A stretch of DNA of 8,130 bases from an uncultured Lachnospiraceae bacterium (GTDB lineage Bacteria; Bacillota; Clostridia; Lachnospirales; Lachnospiraceae). Under the pieces are notes generated by a model. It had not been told where the DNA came from. It did not search any database and saw nothing but the letters and a program-made list of their open reading frames with translations. Numbering within the stretch: the first letter of the stretch is position 1; the number at the start of each line of letters is the position of its first letter. The DNA is taken from assembly GCA_946183625.1 (NCBI GenBank), contig CAMHCL010000072.1, positions 1 through 8,130 of the forward strand, written 5' to 3'. This document shows positions 1-6,888 of the stretch, in pieces. The translations under genes and the position numbers were made by a program.

Positions 1-172
1 CTTCTCTTATCCAGTTAAAAAGCTTATCAGAAAGTGCAGACTTACTTATAAGAACTGTATTGTTATAAATGTAGAAGCACAGCTCCTCATATGTATATAT
101 CTCAACCTTGGTATTGAGAAATGTGAAAGGAGTTGATGCCTGTTTAGAAGTACATAGAATTATCTGTGACAT
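1..172 (-). CDS. Partial small conserved protein, third gene of the DUF5717/DUF5716-like operon (C-terminus outside the window)
   Basis: An open frame starts with ATG at 172-170 and runs without a stop to the window edge, giving 57 complete codons. The start overlaps the upstream stop codon in a TAATG junction, so translation is probably coupled to the Hsp70-like gene. A GGAG lies about 11 nt upstream of the ATG, inside the end of that gene. The visible protein begins MSQIILCTSKQASTPF and continues with a stretch reading VEIYTYEELCFYIYNN at residues 23-38, followed by a region ending in NWIRE. From memory this resembles a small protein (I/L-C-x-x-K-x-A-x-x-P-F/Y start, then Y-x-x-E-E-L-C-x-Y-I) that sits beside DUF5716/DUF5717 genes in Lachnospiraceae; I know of no assigned function. 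No signal peptide or membrane segment is visible. The resemblance is recalled, not searched; the reading frame and junction are seen directly. Confidence 0.75.
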   Translation of the reverse strand, partial: MSQIILCTSKQASTPFTFLNTKVEIYTYEELCFYIYNNTVLISKSALSDKLFNWIRE

Positions 173-1425
173 TAGATTCGGAACTCCTTTCTGTATATTT
201 TATTTGTTGTCGGGAAGAGCTTTCCAAAGCCCAGATCCTTAATGATCACCGCGCCCTCATGTGGATTATCAAATTCCACCTCAAGGGAAAGCTTGGTAGT
301 CTTGTTAGGTCTCTTAGGAAGTCCATGAATTCTCACGAACTCTCTCTTCTCTTCCTCTGTCTTGTGATTCTTGTAGACGATGGTGATCTTATCTGTGTCG
401 TCCATTATGACCACCAGACGGCCATGGGTATTGTACCACTGGCTGCCACCTGTAGTAATAGGGACAAATGTATCATTTTCGTCTTCCAGTGATATGCCCA
501 CGTCAAAGAGCACATTTTCCTTCGTCTCTACAAAATAATCATCATAGAATTCTCTATATTCACCGCCGACCGCCCTGTAGCAGGCACCCTTGGTATAAAT
601 ATTCTGACCCACGAACACACGTCTGCCCTGGCAGAGTACATTTGTAGACTTCTTCATCCATTTGTTGGTAAAGCCTACGCCTGTCAGGAATACAGATGAT
701 ATGTACGCCTTCTTCATCTCATACTCACCGATCTTGGCGAAATCCAGGTCCATCTGATAAGTATCGTTACCGTACTTGTTCATGGACATTTCATCGGAGT
801 AATCCTCATGGATAACCGTTATGGTTCTTGGCTCCTTGTTCTTGGATATATCGATCCTGTAATAGTTCAGACCGTCAGCGCCGTAATCATAAAGCGCAAC
901 GCTGTTATTCCACAGTTCCACAGGCTGATTGAAGATATAGTACAGACCACTGTCCAGATGACTTGTGATCTCTATACATTCCTTATCAATGCCCATTTCC
1001 TTGTACAGATCGCTGAGCAGGCGGAACATAAGCGGATCATAATCATCTATGGAGATGACCAGCTTCCTGATCTCCGCAGCCTCATATCTGTAAAGAAATG
1101 AATCAATGTGGAGCTTTACCATCATCATGAACAGATCCTGATAGGAATATTCTCTGCCGGCTATGTTTAGCTTCTCTTCAGAGCTAAGGTTTTCGAAAAT
1201 TCCGTCCACCACAATACCATCTTCATTGAATCTGGCTTCTGAAGCTTCACCGCCCACATACCAGTGCTCTGTATCCTTGCTGTAGAAAAGGATGTTCGGC
1301 ATCAGATATGTCTCTTTGTTATTCAATTGGCTGACCGACTCAGGCTCTCTTTTAATATCGTTGTAATAGGACAGCTGTGTGAAGTCGGAACACAGGTCCA
1401 TGCCTATGTAGAATATTTCTGCCAT
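172..1425 (-). CDS. Degenerate Hsp70/actin-like ATPase-fold protein (DUF5716-like), 417 aa
   Basis: The start ATG at 1425 has AGGAG six bases upstream. The sequence follows Hsp70 motif order in shortened form. IGMDLCSDFTQLSYY (residues 7-21) sits where DnaK has its phosphate-1 loop, and KLVISIDDYDP (121-131) matches the DnaK AVITVPAYF strand. HLDSGLYYIF (156-165) matches EPTAAALAYG, VALYDYGADGLNYY (176-189) matches the phosphate-2 strand, and VFLTGVGFTNKW (245-256) with NIYTKGACYRAVG (275-287) match the adenosine region. Residues 305-400 look like the beta substrate-binding domain; VEFDNPHEGAVIIKDLGFG resembles DnaK VTFDIDADGILHVSAKD. The alpha-helical lid is absent and the nucleotide domain is short (about 300 against 385 residues). 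The Asp-x-Gly of phosphate-2 survives (D180-Y-G182), but the Gly-Gly-Gly-Thr run does not, so ATP hydrolysis is uncertain. From memory this is DUF5716, known beside DUF5717. It is cytosolic, with no signal peptide, and is probably a partner of the 1319-aa protein encoded just upstream. The motif matches were made by eye; chaperone activity is inference. Confidence 0.85.
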   Translation of the reverse strand: MAEIFYIGMDLCSDFTQLSYYNDIKREPESVSQLNNKETYLMPNILFYSKDTEHWYVGGEASEARFNEDGIVVDGIFENLSSEEKLNIAGREYSYQDLFMMMVKLHIDSFLYRYEAAEIRKLVISIDDYDPLMFRLLSDLYKEMGIDKECIEITSHLDSGLYYIFNQPVELWNNSVALYDYGADGLNYYRIDISKNKEPRTITVIHEDYSDEMSMNKYGNDTYQMDLDFAKIGEYEMKKAYISSVFLTGVGFTNKWMKKSTNVLCQGRRVFVGQNIYTKGACYRAVGGEYREFYDDYFVETKENVLFDVGISLEDENDTFVPITTGGSQWYNTHGRLVVIMDDTDKITIVYKNHKTEEEKREFVRIHGLPKRPNKTTKLSLEVEFDNPHEGAVIIKDLGFGKLFPTTNKIYRKEFRI

Positions 1426-1430
1426 ATGAC

Positions 1431-1438
1431 GCTCCTAT
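1431..1438 (-). promoter_or_regulatory. Ribosome binding site for the Hsp70-like gene in a 13-bp intergenic gap
   Basis: The gap between the stop of the 1319-aa gene (TAA, 1441-1439) and the next ATG (1425) reads TAGGAGCGTCAT on the minus strand. It contains a near-consensus AGGAG six bases from the start. There is no room for a promoter or terminator, so the two genes share one transcript. The site also confirms 1425 as the start. Confidence 0.85.
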
Positions 1439-4400
1439 TTATAAAATGTTCAAATTCTCTTCAAACAAATGAACTGTATTGATGTATACATCCAGATCTT
1501 CCAGCAGGCTGCGGTCGTCACGCATTTCCTGTTTAACCAGCATGGAGTTGATCTGCTCAAATCTGCTGGAGTTCTTGCTGCTGGTGGTCTTCTTCTTGAG
1601 GACCTCACTCTCCACTATCTTTGCATTTCCATTCGGATCATCCTCGATGGAGTAAACCAGTCTCTCGCCGTGGAATACCACAAACTCCATAACATAAACG
1701 CCGCTGACAACCTCTTCAAGTCGTTTGCGTTCTGTCTTCTGCTTGCTTCTGGTACCCATATCAAAGCTGTACTTAACATATACCTGACGTATATTCTCAG
1801 TCTTGTAAATGAGATAGGTCTTAAGGAATACATCCTGCGGCAGTCTTATGAACTTGGAGAAGTTCTTGAAGAACGGAAGTATCTTGCCGGCATCTACAAA
1901 CTTCTCGACATTGTCAATGATCCATAATCTCTGTGCATCAGTAAATCTCTCCAGCTTACTGAAATACAGCAGCAATGCCATGGATGATATCTCATCATCG
2001 ATATTTCCTTTTATCATCTCCTGGAACATTGCGTCGAAGATGAAATTAGGCACCTGCATGTCACGAACAAGATAATTGTGAGCCGATAGTCTCAGGAATG
2101 CCTTGACCACAAGGCCTCTGCTTCTTCCACCGTAGTATGTAAGGAATACATCGTAAATGTACTCCATATGGTTGTTTTCAAACATCATCTGAGCAAGTGT
2201 ATTCTCAGCAAGTGGTCCTACATCAGCCACTCTGTCCTTTGCAAGCTTGAACAGATTTGCCAGCTCGTCCAGACTTCCCTTGAAATTAGAGACCATGTAA
2301 CCCAGGATGTTCGCATTTACAGTACCTGTCTTGTACAGGTTAATACATATGGACATCAGGTTCTCATTCAGGAATCCTTCTGAATCAGATACACCGTAGT
2401 CAGCCAGACGATATAATTCATTTACATCCAGCTCGTTGAAACCATAGAGCTTAACTGCCTGAAATGCCTTGTCGAACATGTTCATATCGATGAGATATGT
2501 GATTATAGTTCTGGCATTTGCATGAGTCAGATACTCTATATCAAGTCTGCTGAGGTACTTCACAAGTACGTCTGTGTCCAGGTTCTCATGATAGTACTCA
2601 ATGATGTTAAGGATAGCCTGCTGCTTGTAATCATAGGAGATCTCATCACACTGGATTATCTCTCTGGCAGCATTTACTTCCTTGGCATTCTTGTATGTGA
2701 ACTGGCCTATACTCTCATAATTGTACAGGAGTACACGATAGTCCCTAGGACTATACTCCTTACAAATGTTCATATATGCCTTCTCATCTACTATTCTCTC
2801 AAAATGATATGGGATGGATCCTGCATATCTGTTTCCGCTGTTATCCTCAAATATGATGGATGCGTTATCTGACAGGATCTCCACATAAGCCTCACCATTT
2901 ACAAGAGGTACCTTCTGGATATTCTGCAGCTCTTCGTGGCTTACGATAACCGCCCTTACCTTCTTGTTGGTGCAGACTATCTTACGTCTGAAGATGATAT
3001 TAATCAGCTTGCCGGCATACATGGAGCTTACATTTTCAGGCTCCAGGAACTCGTCATAGATAACAGTCAGGTCATCATTAACCTTACCCTTTACGATCAT
3101 ATTCTCCATGAAGTCTTCCATAGTAGGAGCATACTCATGGTATATCTTCATATGATTAGTCTTATTAAAGATTACATTTGCATAAAGGTATGCAAGCTCA
3201 TCCTCAGTAAGTGTATTCTTGTAGTTCAGATACATAAGAACTGATGAAGGGATCAGATCATACTTGGTTCTGTTCATACTTCTGATGTAGCATTCGTTCA
3301 GTCCTATGAATTTCAGCGATCTGAGAACTGCCGCCTTATAGAATCTGTGATACTTGTTATCCAGCATATTTGCGGATATAAGCATGGAACAGATACTGGA
3401 CAGAACCTCCAGGTTCTCATTCTCTCTTCTGGTAAGCTTCTCTGCTGCCTCTGCTCTCACAGTAGCATCAAACTTATCTTCGCTCTCCAGCTTGCCTCCA
3501 ACTATCTCATTCTTGCTGGCGGCAGTAGTGGCATCCTCAAGCTCCTCATCACTATCATCAACAGCCGGCTCCTTAGGATCACCGTAAGCGCCATACATGA
3601 ACTCCATGTCAGCATAGTTACCAAGCTCGGAGTCATAGCTCTTACCAAATTCAAATGGCATCTCTTCAAGGGATGCGTCATCATATTCATTTATAGAAGC
3701 AGCGCTCTTATATCTCTCGCCCTCTTCTGAAAGTGGGATATCATAGATCATGTTGTCACTATAATAGCCACGCTTCTCTGCAATGCTTCTTCTCTCTGCT
3801 CTGAGCTCAGACTCGTTCTTGTCATATATCTGTCTCAGTACATCGAATATCTGCTTATTGAAATCTTTATTCTTTCCGGCAAGCTTCACGAACTCCAGAA
3901 GCACGTCGTCTGAGATAAACTTATGTCTCAGTCCCCACTTGATGGTAGTGATCTCAAATGGAGATAACTGCTTGAGCAGCATTGGATTGCTGTTCAGGGT
4001 ATCACACATTTCAAAATAGATGATAGGGCTGTTCTCGCCTTCATCATACATCTGCTTCAGCTCTCTGTAGAGCGCAGTCTTATCATCTGTGAATTCTTTA
4101 TCTACGAACACAAGAAGCCAGAAGTAGAACATCTTTGGTTCCTGTGTGCGGTAATTTCTTCTAATGAGATTTGCTGTCTTCTCAGTTACGTCCTCATCCT
4201 TCAGCATCATAGCCTTCAGATAATTGTAGTAACATCTCTGCTGAGCGCTCATCAGATTCTTATCAACATCCGCCTCAATACGTAAGAATTCCTGCTCAAC
4301 CTTGGCATAGTCGCCGCTGAGGATATTCATATGCATGATTCCCAGACGGTACATGCTCTCCTCAGGCTCAAATTCACTGAGGAAATTCAGAGACTCAATG

Positions 4401-5398
4401 CTCTTTCTGACATATTCATCCAGATCTATCTTGTCCATACGGAAGTCCAGATAAGCCTGAGTGATATCTATACGGCATCTCTTATAGGCCTGGGCCTTGA
4501 TCCTATGTTCCTGGTTAGGTCTTGCAAGAAGCGGTTTTGTAAGATGGATTTCAATCTCGATCTTCTGATATATATTCTCTATGATGAGGCGTCCCGTATT
4601 CTCCCCATCAGGTACGTGTTCAGGTGAAATGTAAACCGGAAGGGAACATACATTTCCAGTAAAATCCTTTGCTGAAATAGTCTTACGTGATGGGATGATG
4701 AACTCAGAATCACTTCTGATCTCAGAATATGTGTAGCCCCATGTATTCTTTGATATATCTATATTTATACTCTCTGTCTCAGATGGCATAGCTATGTCAA
4801 GCTTAGCCTTAGGCACAGAAAGAGTAACCGTTCTCTTCTTTGACACCAGAACCAGGAACTCTTCCATAGCCTGATTAACAGAACGGCTTTCCAGAAGGCT
4901 CTCATAGACCTTCTTCATATTTATCTCTTTATCGATAAATGTACGGCGGAAATCATCATTTACGAACAGCTTGGTAGCATCTGACCAGTTTCTCTCAGCA
5001 AGAGAAGCAAACTTGAACAGATCGTCTACTCTCTCGTCATGATATTTGACACATGATTGAACAATATTGATATCGTAAGGCAATGTAAATTCGCCACCAT
5101 CGGTGACTACGTTGATGTGACCGCTGAACTTCTGTCCGGCTTCAAGACAGGTAGCATCCAGGCTGTACTTGACAGTGAACTTCTTCGCAATGAAGCTGTG
5201 ATCCTCAAACCTGAGGAGATAACGGCTGTCATAAACCAATCCTTTTATCTTATTTTTATTTTTGCTTTCTACAGTAAAAGAGCCCTCATACTGCGTACCG
5301 GCCTCAATATTTATCTTGAAATACTTTTCAGATATGATTACCTCGGGACGATCTATTATAAACTGACCCTTGGCATACTGTTCAACAATCGCCTTCAT
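1439..5398 (-). CDS. Large multidomain protein, DUF5717-like, 1319 aa, function unknown
   Basis: The frame is open from 5488, but the ATG at 5398 is the likely start: it has GGAG six bases upstream, whereas the extra 30 upstream codons have no such site and lie in the AT-rich control region. There is no signal peptide or convincing membrane segment, so the protein should be cytosolic. By eye the order is as follows. An N-terminal beta-sandwich (about 15-115) contains INIEAGTQYEGSF and is Ig-like. A helical stretch (about 120-185) precedes a second beta-rich domain (about 190-290). Long helical TPR-like segments span about 300-545. An acidic low-complexity linker (about 550-660) is followed by more helices, a small beta domain (about 795-870), an extended helical array (about 880-1220), a final beta hairpin region (about 1230-1265) and a polar tail. 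The size and layout match what I recall of DUF5717 proteins of Lachnospiraceae, which sit next to DUF5716. The architecture suggests a scaffold; the function is unknown. Confidence 0.88.
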   Translation of the reverse strand: MKAIVEQYAKGQFIIDRPEVIISEKYFKINIEAGTQYEGSFTVESKNKNKIKGLVYDSRYLLRFEDHSFIAKKFTVKYSLDATCLEAGQKFSGHINVVTDGGEFTLPYDINIVQSCVKYHDERVDDLFKFASLAERNWSDATKLFVNDDFRRTFIDKEINMKKVYESLLESRSVNQAMEEFLVLVSKKRTVTLSVPKAKLDIAMPSETESINIDISKNTWGYTYSEIRSDSEFIIPSRKTISAKDFTGNVCSLPVYISPEHVPDGENTGRLIIENIYQKIEIEIHLTKPLLARPNQEHRIKAQAYKRCRIDITQAYLDFRMDKIDLDEYVRKSIESLNFLSEFEPEESMYRLGIMHMNILSGDYAKVEQEFLRIEADVDKNLMSAQQRCYYNYLKAMMLKDEDVTEKTANLIRRNYRTQEPKMFYFWLLVFVDKEFTDDKTALYRELKQMYDEGENSPIIYFEMCDTLNSNPMLLKQLSPFEITTIKWGLRHKFISDDVLLEFVKLAGKNKDFNKQIFDVLRQIYDKNESELRAERRSIAEKRGYYSDNMIYDIPLSEEGERYKSAASINEYDDASLEEMPFEFGKSYDSELGNYADMEFMYGAYGDPKEPAVDDSDEELEDATTAASKNEIVGGKLESEDKFDATVRAEAAEKLTRRENENLEVLSSICSMLISANMLDNKYHRFYKAAVLRSLKFIGLNECYIRSMNRTKYDLIPSSVLMYLNYKNTLTEDELAYLYANVIFNKTNHMKIYHEYAPTMEDFMENMIVKGKVNDDLTVIYDEFLEPENVSSMYAGKLINIIFRRKIVCTNKKVRAVIVSHEELQNIQKVPLVNGEAYVEILSDNASIIFEDNSGNRYAGSIPYHFERIVDEKAYMNICKEYSPRDYRVLLYNYESIGQFTYKNAKEVNAAREIIQCDEISYDYKQQAILNIIEYYHENLDTDVLVKYLSRLDIEYLTHANARTIITYLIDMNMFDKAFQAVKLYGFNELDVNELYRLADYGVSDSEGFLNENLMSICINLYKTGTVNANILGYMVSNFKGSLDELANLFKLAKDRVADVGPLAENTLAQMMFENNHMEYIYDVFLTYYGGRSRGLVVKAFLRLSAHNYLVRDMQVPNFIFDAMFQEMIKGNIDDEISSMALLLYFSKLERFTDAQRLWIIDNVEKFVDAGKILPFFKNFSKFIRLPQDVFLKTYLIYKTENIRQVYVKYSFDMGTRSKQKTERKRLEEVVSGVYVMEFVVFHGERLVYSIEDDPNGNAKIVESEVLKKKTTSSKNSSRFEQINSMLVKQEMRDDRSLLEDLDVYINTVHLFEENLNIL
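3419..3766 (-). other. Acidic, tyrosine- and glycine-containing low-complexity linker inside the 1319-aa protein
   Basis: Residues about 545-660 change character from the helical segments on either side. The stretch is rich in Glu, Asp, Ser, Gly, Ala and Tyr (for example NYADMEFMYGAYGDPKEP and DDSDEELEDATTAASKN), with few bulky aliphatic residues. It reads as a disordered hinge dividing the protein into two helical-repeat halves. The boundary is approximate and was judged only from composition. Confidence 0.6.
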
Positions 5399-5400
5399 GT

Positions 5401-5408
5401 GATTCTCC
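5401..5408 (-). promoter_or_regulatory. Ribosome binding site that fixes the start of the 1319-aa gene
   Basis: On the minus strand the bases before the ATG at 5398 read ACGGAGAATCAC, with GGAG six bases from the start codon. No comparable site precedes the longer possible start at 5488. This supports a 1319-residue product instead of 1349. Confidence 0.8.
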
Positions 5409-5421
5409 GTTTTAAAAACTC

Positions 5422-5451
5422 TTGATATTCTATTGTTACATGTTGTAGAAT
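5422..5451 (+). promoter_or_regulatory. Sigma-A-type promoter for the aminotransferase gene
   Basis: TTGATA (5422-5427) and TAGAAT (5446-5451) are separated by 18 bp, and each differs from the consensus by one or two bases. Transcription would start near 5458, giving a leader of about 75 nt before the ATG at 5532. The downstream gene has AAAGGG about 8 bases before its start codon. The promoter call comes from motif and spacing only. Confidence 0.6.
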
Positions 5452-5478
5452 ATATCTGATTACAATACAAAATGACAT
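5449..5478 (-). promoter_or_regulatory. Possible promoter for the three-gene operon
   Basis: On the minus strand ATGTCA (5478-5473) and TATATT (5454-5449) are 18 bp apart; the -10 box is good and the -35 weak. An alternative is TTGATT (5488-5483) with TATTGT (5467-5462), but its 15-bp spacer is short. Some promoter must lie in this 133-bp divergent gap, because the operon has no gene upstream on its own strand. The favoured -10 overlaps the -10 of the plus-strand promoter. Confidence 0.4.
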
Positions 5479-5504
5479 ATGTAATCAACTTATTATATCA
5501 GATA
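5453..5504. repeat. Nested inverted repeats in the divergent control region
   Basis: TATCTGAT (5453-5460) pairs with ATCAGATA (5497-5504), and TGATTAC (5457-5463) pairs with GTAATCA (5481-5487) across a 17-bp spacer. The left arms share the bases 5457-5460, so the two pairings are alternatives. The symmetric site lies between the plus-strand start point and the aminotransferase start codon and overlaps the minus-strand promoter. It could be a dimeric regulator operator or a leader hairpin. The AT-rich context makes chance a real possibility. Confidence 0.4.
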
Positions 5505-5531
5505 AAGCTTTTATTTTAAAGGGAAATTATC

Positions 5532-6584
5532 ATGACTCAAAATACACTGAGAATAGAACAATACGAGACACTGCTGTATAATGCGAACCTTAATCCACTG
5601 GGAATTCCGGGGTCTGTAAGACGAGCAATCCAGCAGAATATCGGCTCAATAGTTAAGTATCCGGATGCATATTACAACAGCCTTAAGAAGTCCGTCGCTT
5701 CATATGCAGGAGTTCCTATGGATTATGTAGTTATGGGTAATGGCTCCGTTGATCTGATCAAGTTGTATGCCTCACTGGTAGGACCTAAGAAGGCTCTGAT
5801 ACTAGTGCCGGGATCATCTGAGTATGAATTCATACTCTCTTCCTACAACACCGAACTTGTATTTTATAACCTGAAGGAAGAAGAGGATTTCGAACTGGAT
5901 GTTAATGATCTCATACAGAACCTTGACGAATCACTCGACATGGTCATCATTGGCAATCCAAACAATCCTACTTCCAAGAAGATAACCCGTGAGGATGTAA
6001 AGGCTCTTGCAGATGCGTGCAAATCCATGAACATCTTCCTCGTTATAGATGAAATGTACATCGAATTCGTAGATAACTACAAGGATTTCACGGCTGTACC
6101 ACTTACAGAGGAATACTCAAACCTCGCAGTTATCAGAAGCGTATCTAAATTCTTTGCAGTTCCGGGACTCAGATTTGCTTATGCACTTATGAATAATCCG
6201 GAAATGAAGGAGATTGTGGATAGGATTACCACCAAGAACAACATCGCATCCCTCACAGCCATAGCTGTAACGGATATGTTCAAGGACGAGGAGTATATAA
6301 CAGAATCCCAGTCCATCATACATACAGAACGTTCACTGGTTTATCTGGCAATGTCCACATCACGTTCCATCAAGTTATACAAGCCGGAAGCGAACTTCAT
6401 GCTTGTAAAGCTCCTGAAGGAAGACCTGACATCAGCCGATGTTGCAGAGCACTGTAACCTGAGAGGTGTGGTAATCAGGAAGTGTGATAACATCAGGGGA
6501 CTGGATGAGAAGTATATCAGATTCTGCTTTATGAATCCTAAGCAGAACGACCTGATGGTAAACACAATTCTGGAAATCGTGTAA
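5532..6584 (+). CDS. PLP-dependent class I/II aminotransferase, HisC/CobD-like, 350 aa
   Basis: This is a complete fold-type I PLP enzyme. Visible motifs are NLNPLG (residues 19-24, typical of HisC and CobD relatives), GNGS (69-72, cofactor phosphate region), GNPNNPTS (141-148), DEMY (173-176, with D173 facing the pyridine nitrogen) and SVSKFFAVPGLRFAY (203-217). K206 is the expected Schiff-base lysine and R214 a phosphate ligand. YIRFCFMNP (328-336) contains the substrate-binding arginine R330. The length is normal for a single-domain enzyme. The group transfers amino groups from amino acids or amino-acid phosphates, or, in CobD, decarboxylates threonine phosphate; the substrate cannot be read from this sequence. 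From memory, its closest look-alikes are aminotransferase domains of Clostridia that are often fused to a LicC-like nucleotidyltransferase, but here the domain stands alone. No histidine or cobalamin genes are adjacent, so hisC and cobD are not assigned. It is divergent from the three-gene operon and convergent with the PEPCK gene. Confidence 0.92.
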   Translation: MTQNTLRIEQYETLLYNANLNPLGIPGSVRRAIQQNIGSIVKYPDAYYNSLKKSVASYAGVPMDYVVMGNGSVDLIKLYASLVGPKKALILVPGSSEYEFILSSYNTELVFYNLKEEEDFELDVNDLIQNLDESLDMVIIGNPNNPTSKKITREDVKALADACKSMNIFLVIDEMYIEFVDNYKDFTAVPLTEEYSNLAVIRSVSKFFAVPGLRFAYALMNNPEMKEIVDRITTKNNIASLTAIAVTDMFKDEEYITESQSIIHTERSLVYLAMSTSRSIKLYKPEANFMLVKLLKEDLTSADVAEHCNLRGVVIRKCDNIRGLDEKYIRFCFMNPKQNDLMVNTILEIV

Positions 6585-6593
6585 GATAATAAA

Positions 6594-6633
6594 GGCTCGC
6601 AGATATCAATATAGATAGCTGAGAGTCTTTTTT
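6594..6633 (+). terminator. Rho-independent terminator of the aminotransferase gene
   Basis: GGCTCGCAGATATC (6594-6607) pairs with GATAGCTGAGAGTC (6614-6627) over 14 positions, with two mismatches and one G-U pair, around a 6-nt loop. Six T residues follow directly (6628-6633). It starts nine bases after the stop codon. The first half of the stem is shared with the PEPCK terminator in opposite orientation. Confidence 0.88.
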
Positions 6634-6636
6634 ATG

Positions 6637-6840
6637 ACGAGCAATATGGCACCAATACATTTCGAGACCGTTTGGGGCCTCCTCTCTTAGCGATTCACGA
6701 ACGTAAGTATGTCATCAGACAGAATCGTTTACGAATTCTGGATGATGACATGCTGAAGCGAAGTGAGAGCTTAGAGAGGCTAGGGGGTCCCCAACCGTGC
6801 GCGAGCTGAGTCGAGAAATGCATTGGTGCCATATGCTCGT
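6637..6840. other. Long hairpin-forming core of the palindrome, possible structured RNA or miniature element
   Basis: This 204-bp core starts with ACGAGC and ends with its complement GCTCGT. Transcribed from either strand it would fold into one long stem with internal loops; some arm differences become G-U pairs (for example AGTATG against CATGCT on the plus strand). The stretch 6751-6810 is about 62% G+C, above the opposing arm (6661-6710, 50%). It has no plausible coding frame and no promoter I could recognise. It lies downstream of a strong terminator on both sides, so abundant readthrough into it is not expected. That fits a DNA-level element better than a leader-type RNA. Confidence 0.6.
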
Positions 6841-6846
6841 TAATGC

Positions 6847-6888
6847 AAAAAAATAACTCGCAGAAACCATAGGAATCTGCGAGTTTTT
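6847..6888 (-). terminator. Bidirectional terminator, mainly for the PEPCK gene
   Basis: AACTCGCAGA (6855-6864) pairs perfectly with TCTGCGAGTT (6876-6885), a 10-bp stem with an 11-nt loop. On the minus strand it is followed by a T-rich tail ending in seven T (complement of 6847-6853), terminating PEPCK transcription. On the plus strand five T (6884-6888) follow, so it could also stop readthrough from the aminotransferase side. Confidence 0.9.

Noticed and set aside
1469..1927. Open frame of 152 codons on the plus strand
   Set aside because: It lies wholly antisense to the well-supported 1319-aa gene, has no ribosome binding site I could see, and has unconvincing composition. The other plus-strand frames between 166 and 5425 were rejected for the same reason.
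5399..5488. Longer N-terminus for the 1319-aa protein (start at 5488)
   Set aside because: The extra 30 codons cover the promoter region, lack a ribosome binding site and have atypical composition, while the ATG at 5398 has GGAG at ideal spacing.
5458..5531. Riboswitch in the leader of the aminotransferase
   Set aside because: The predicted leader is only about 75 nt and AT-rich, with no terminator or recognised riboswitch core.
5532..6584. Assigning hisC or cobD to the aminotransferase
   Set aside because: The motifs are shared by both groups, no histidine or cobalamin genes are adjacent, and the best recalled resemblance is to a third group.
6637..6840. tRNA, CRISPR or insertion-sequence transposase in the hairpin region
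   Set aside because: There is no cloverleaf with an acceptor stem, no repeat-spacer periodicity, and no coding frame of useful length, so only the palindrome itself is supported.
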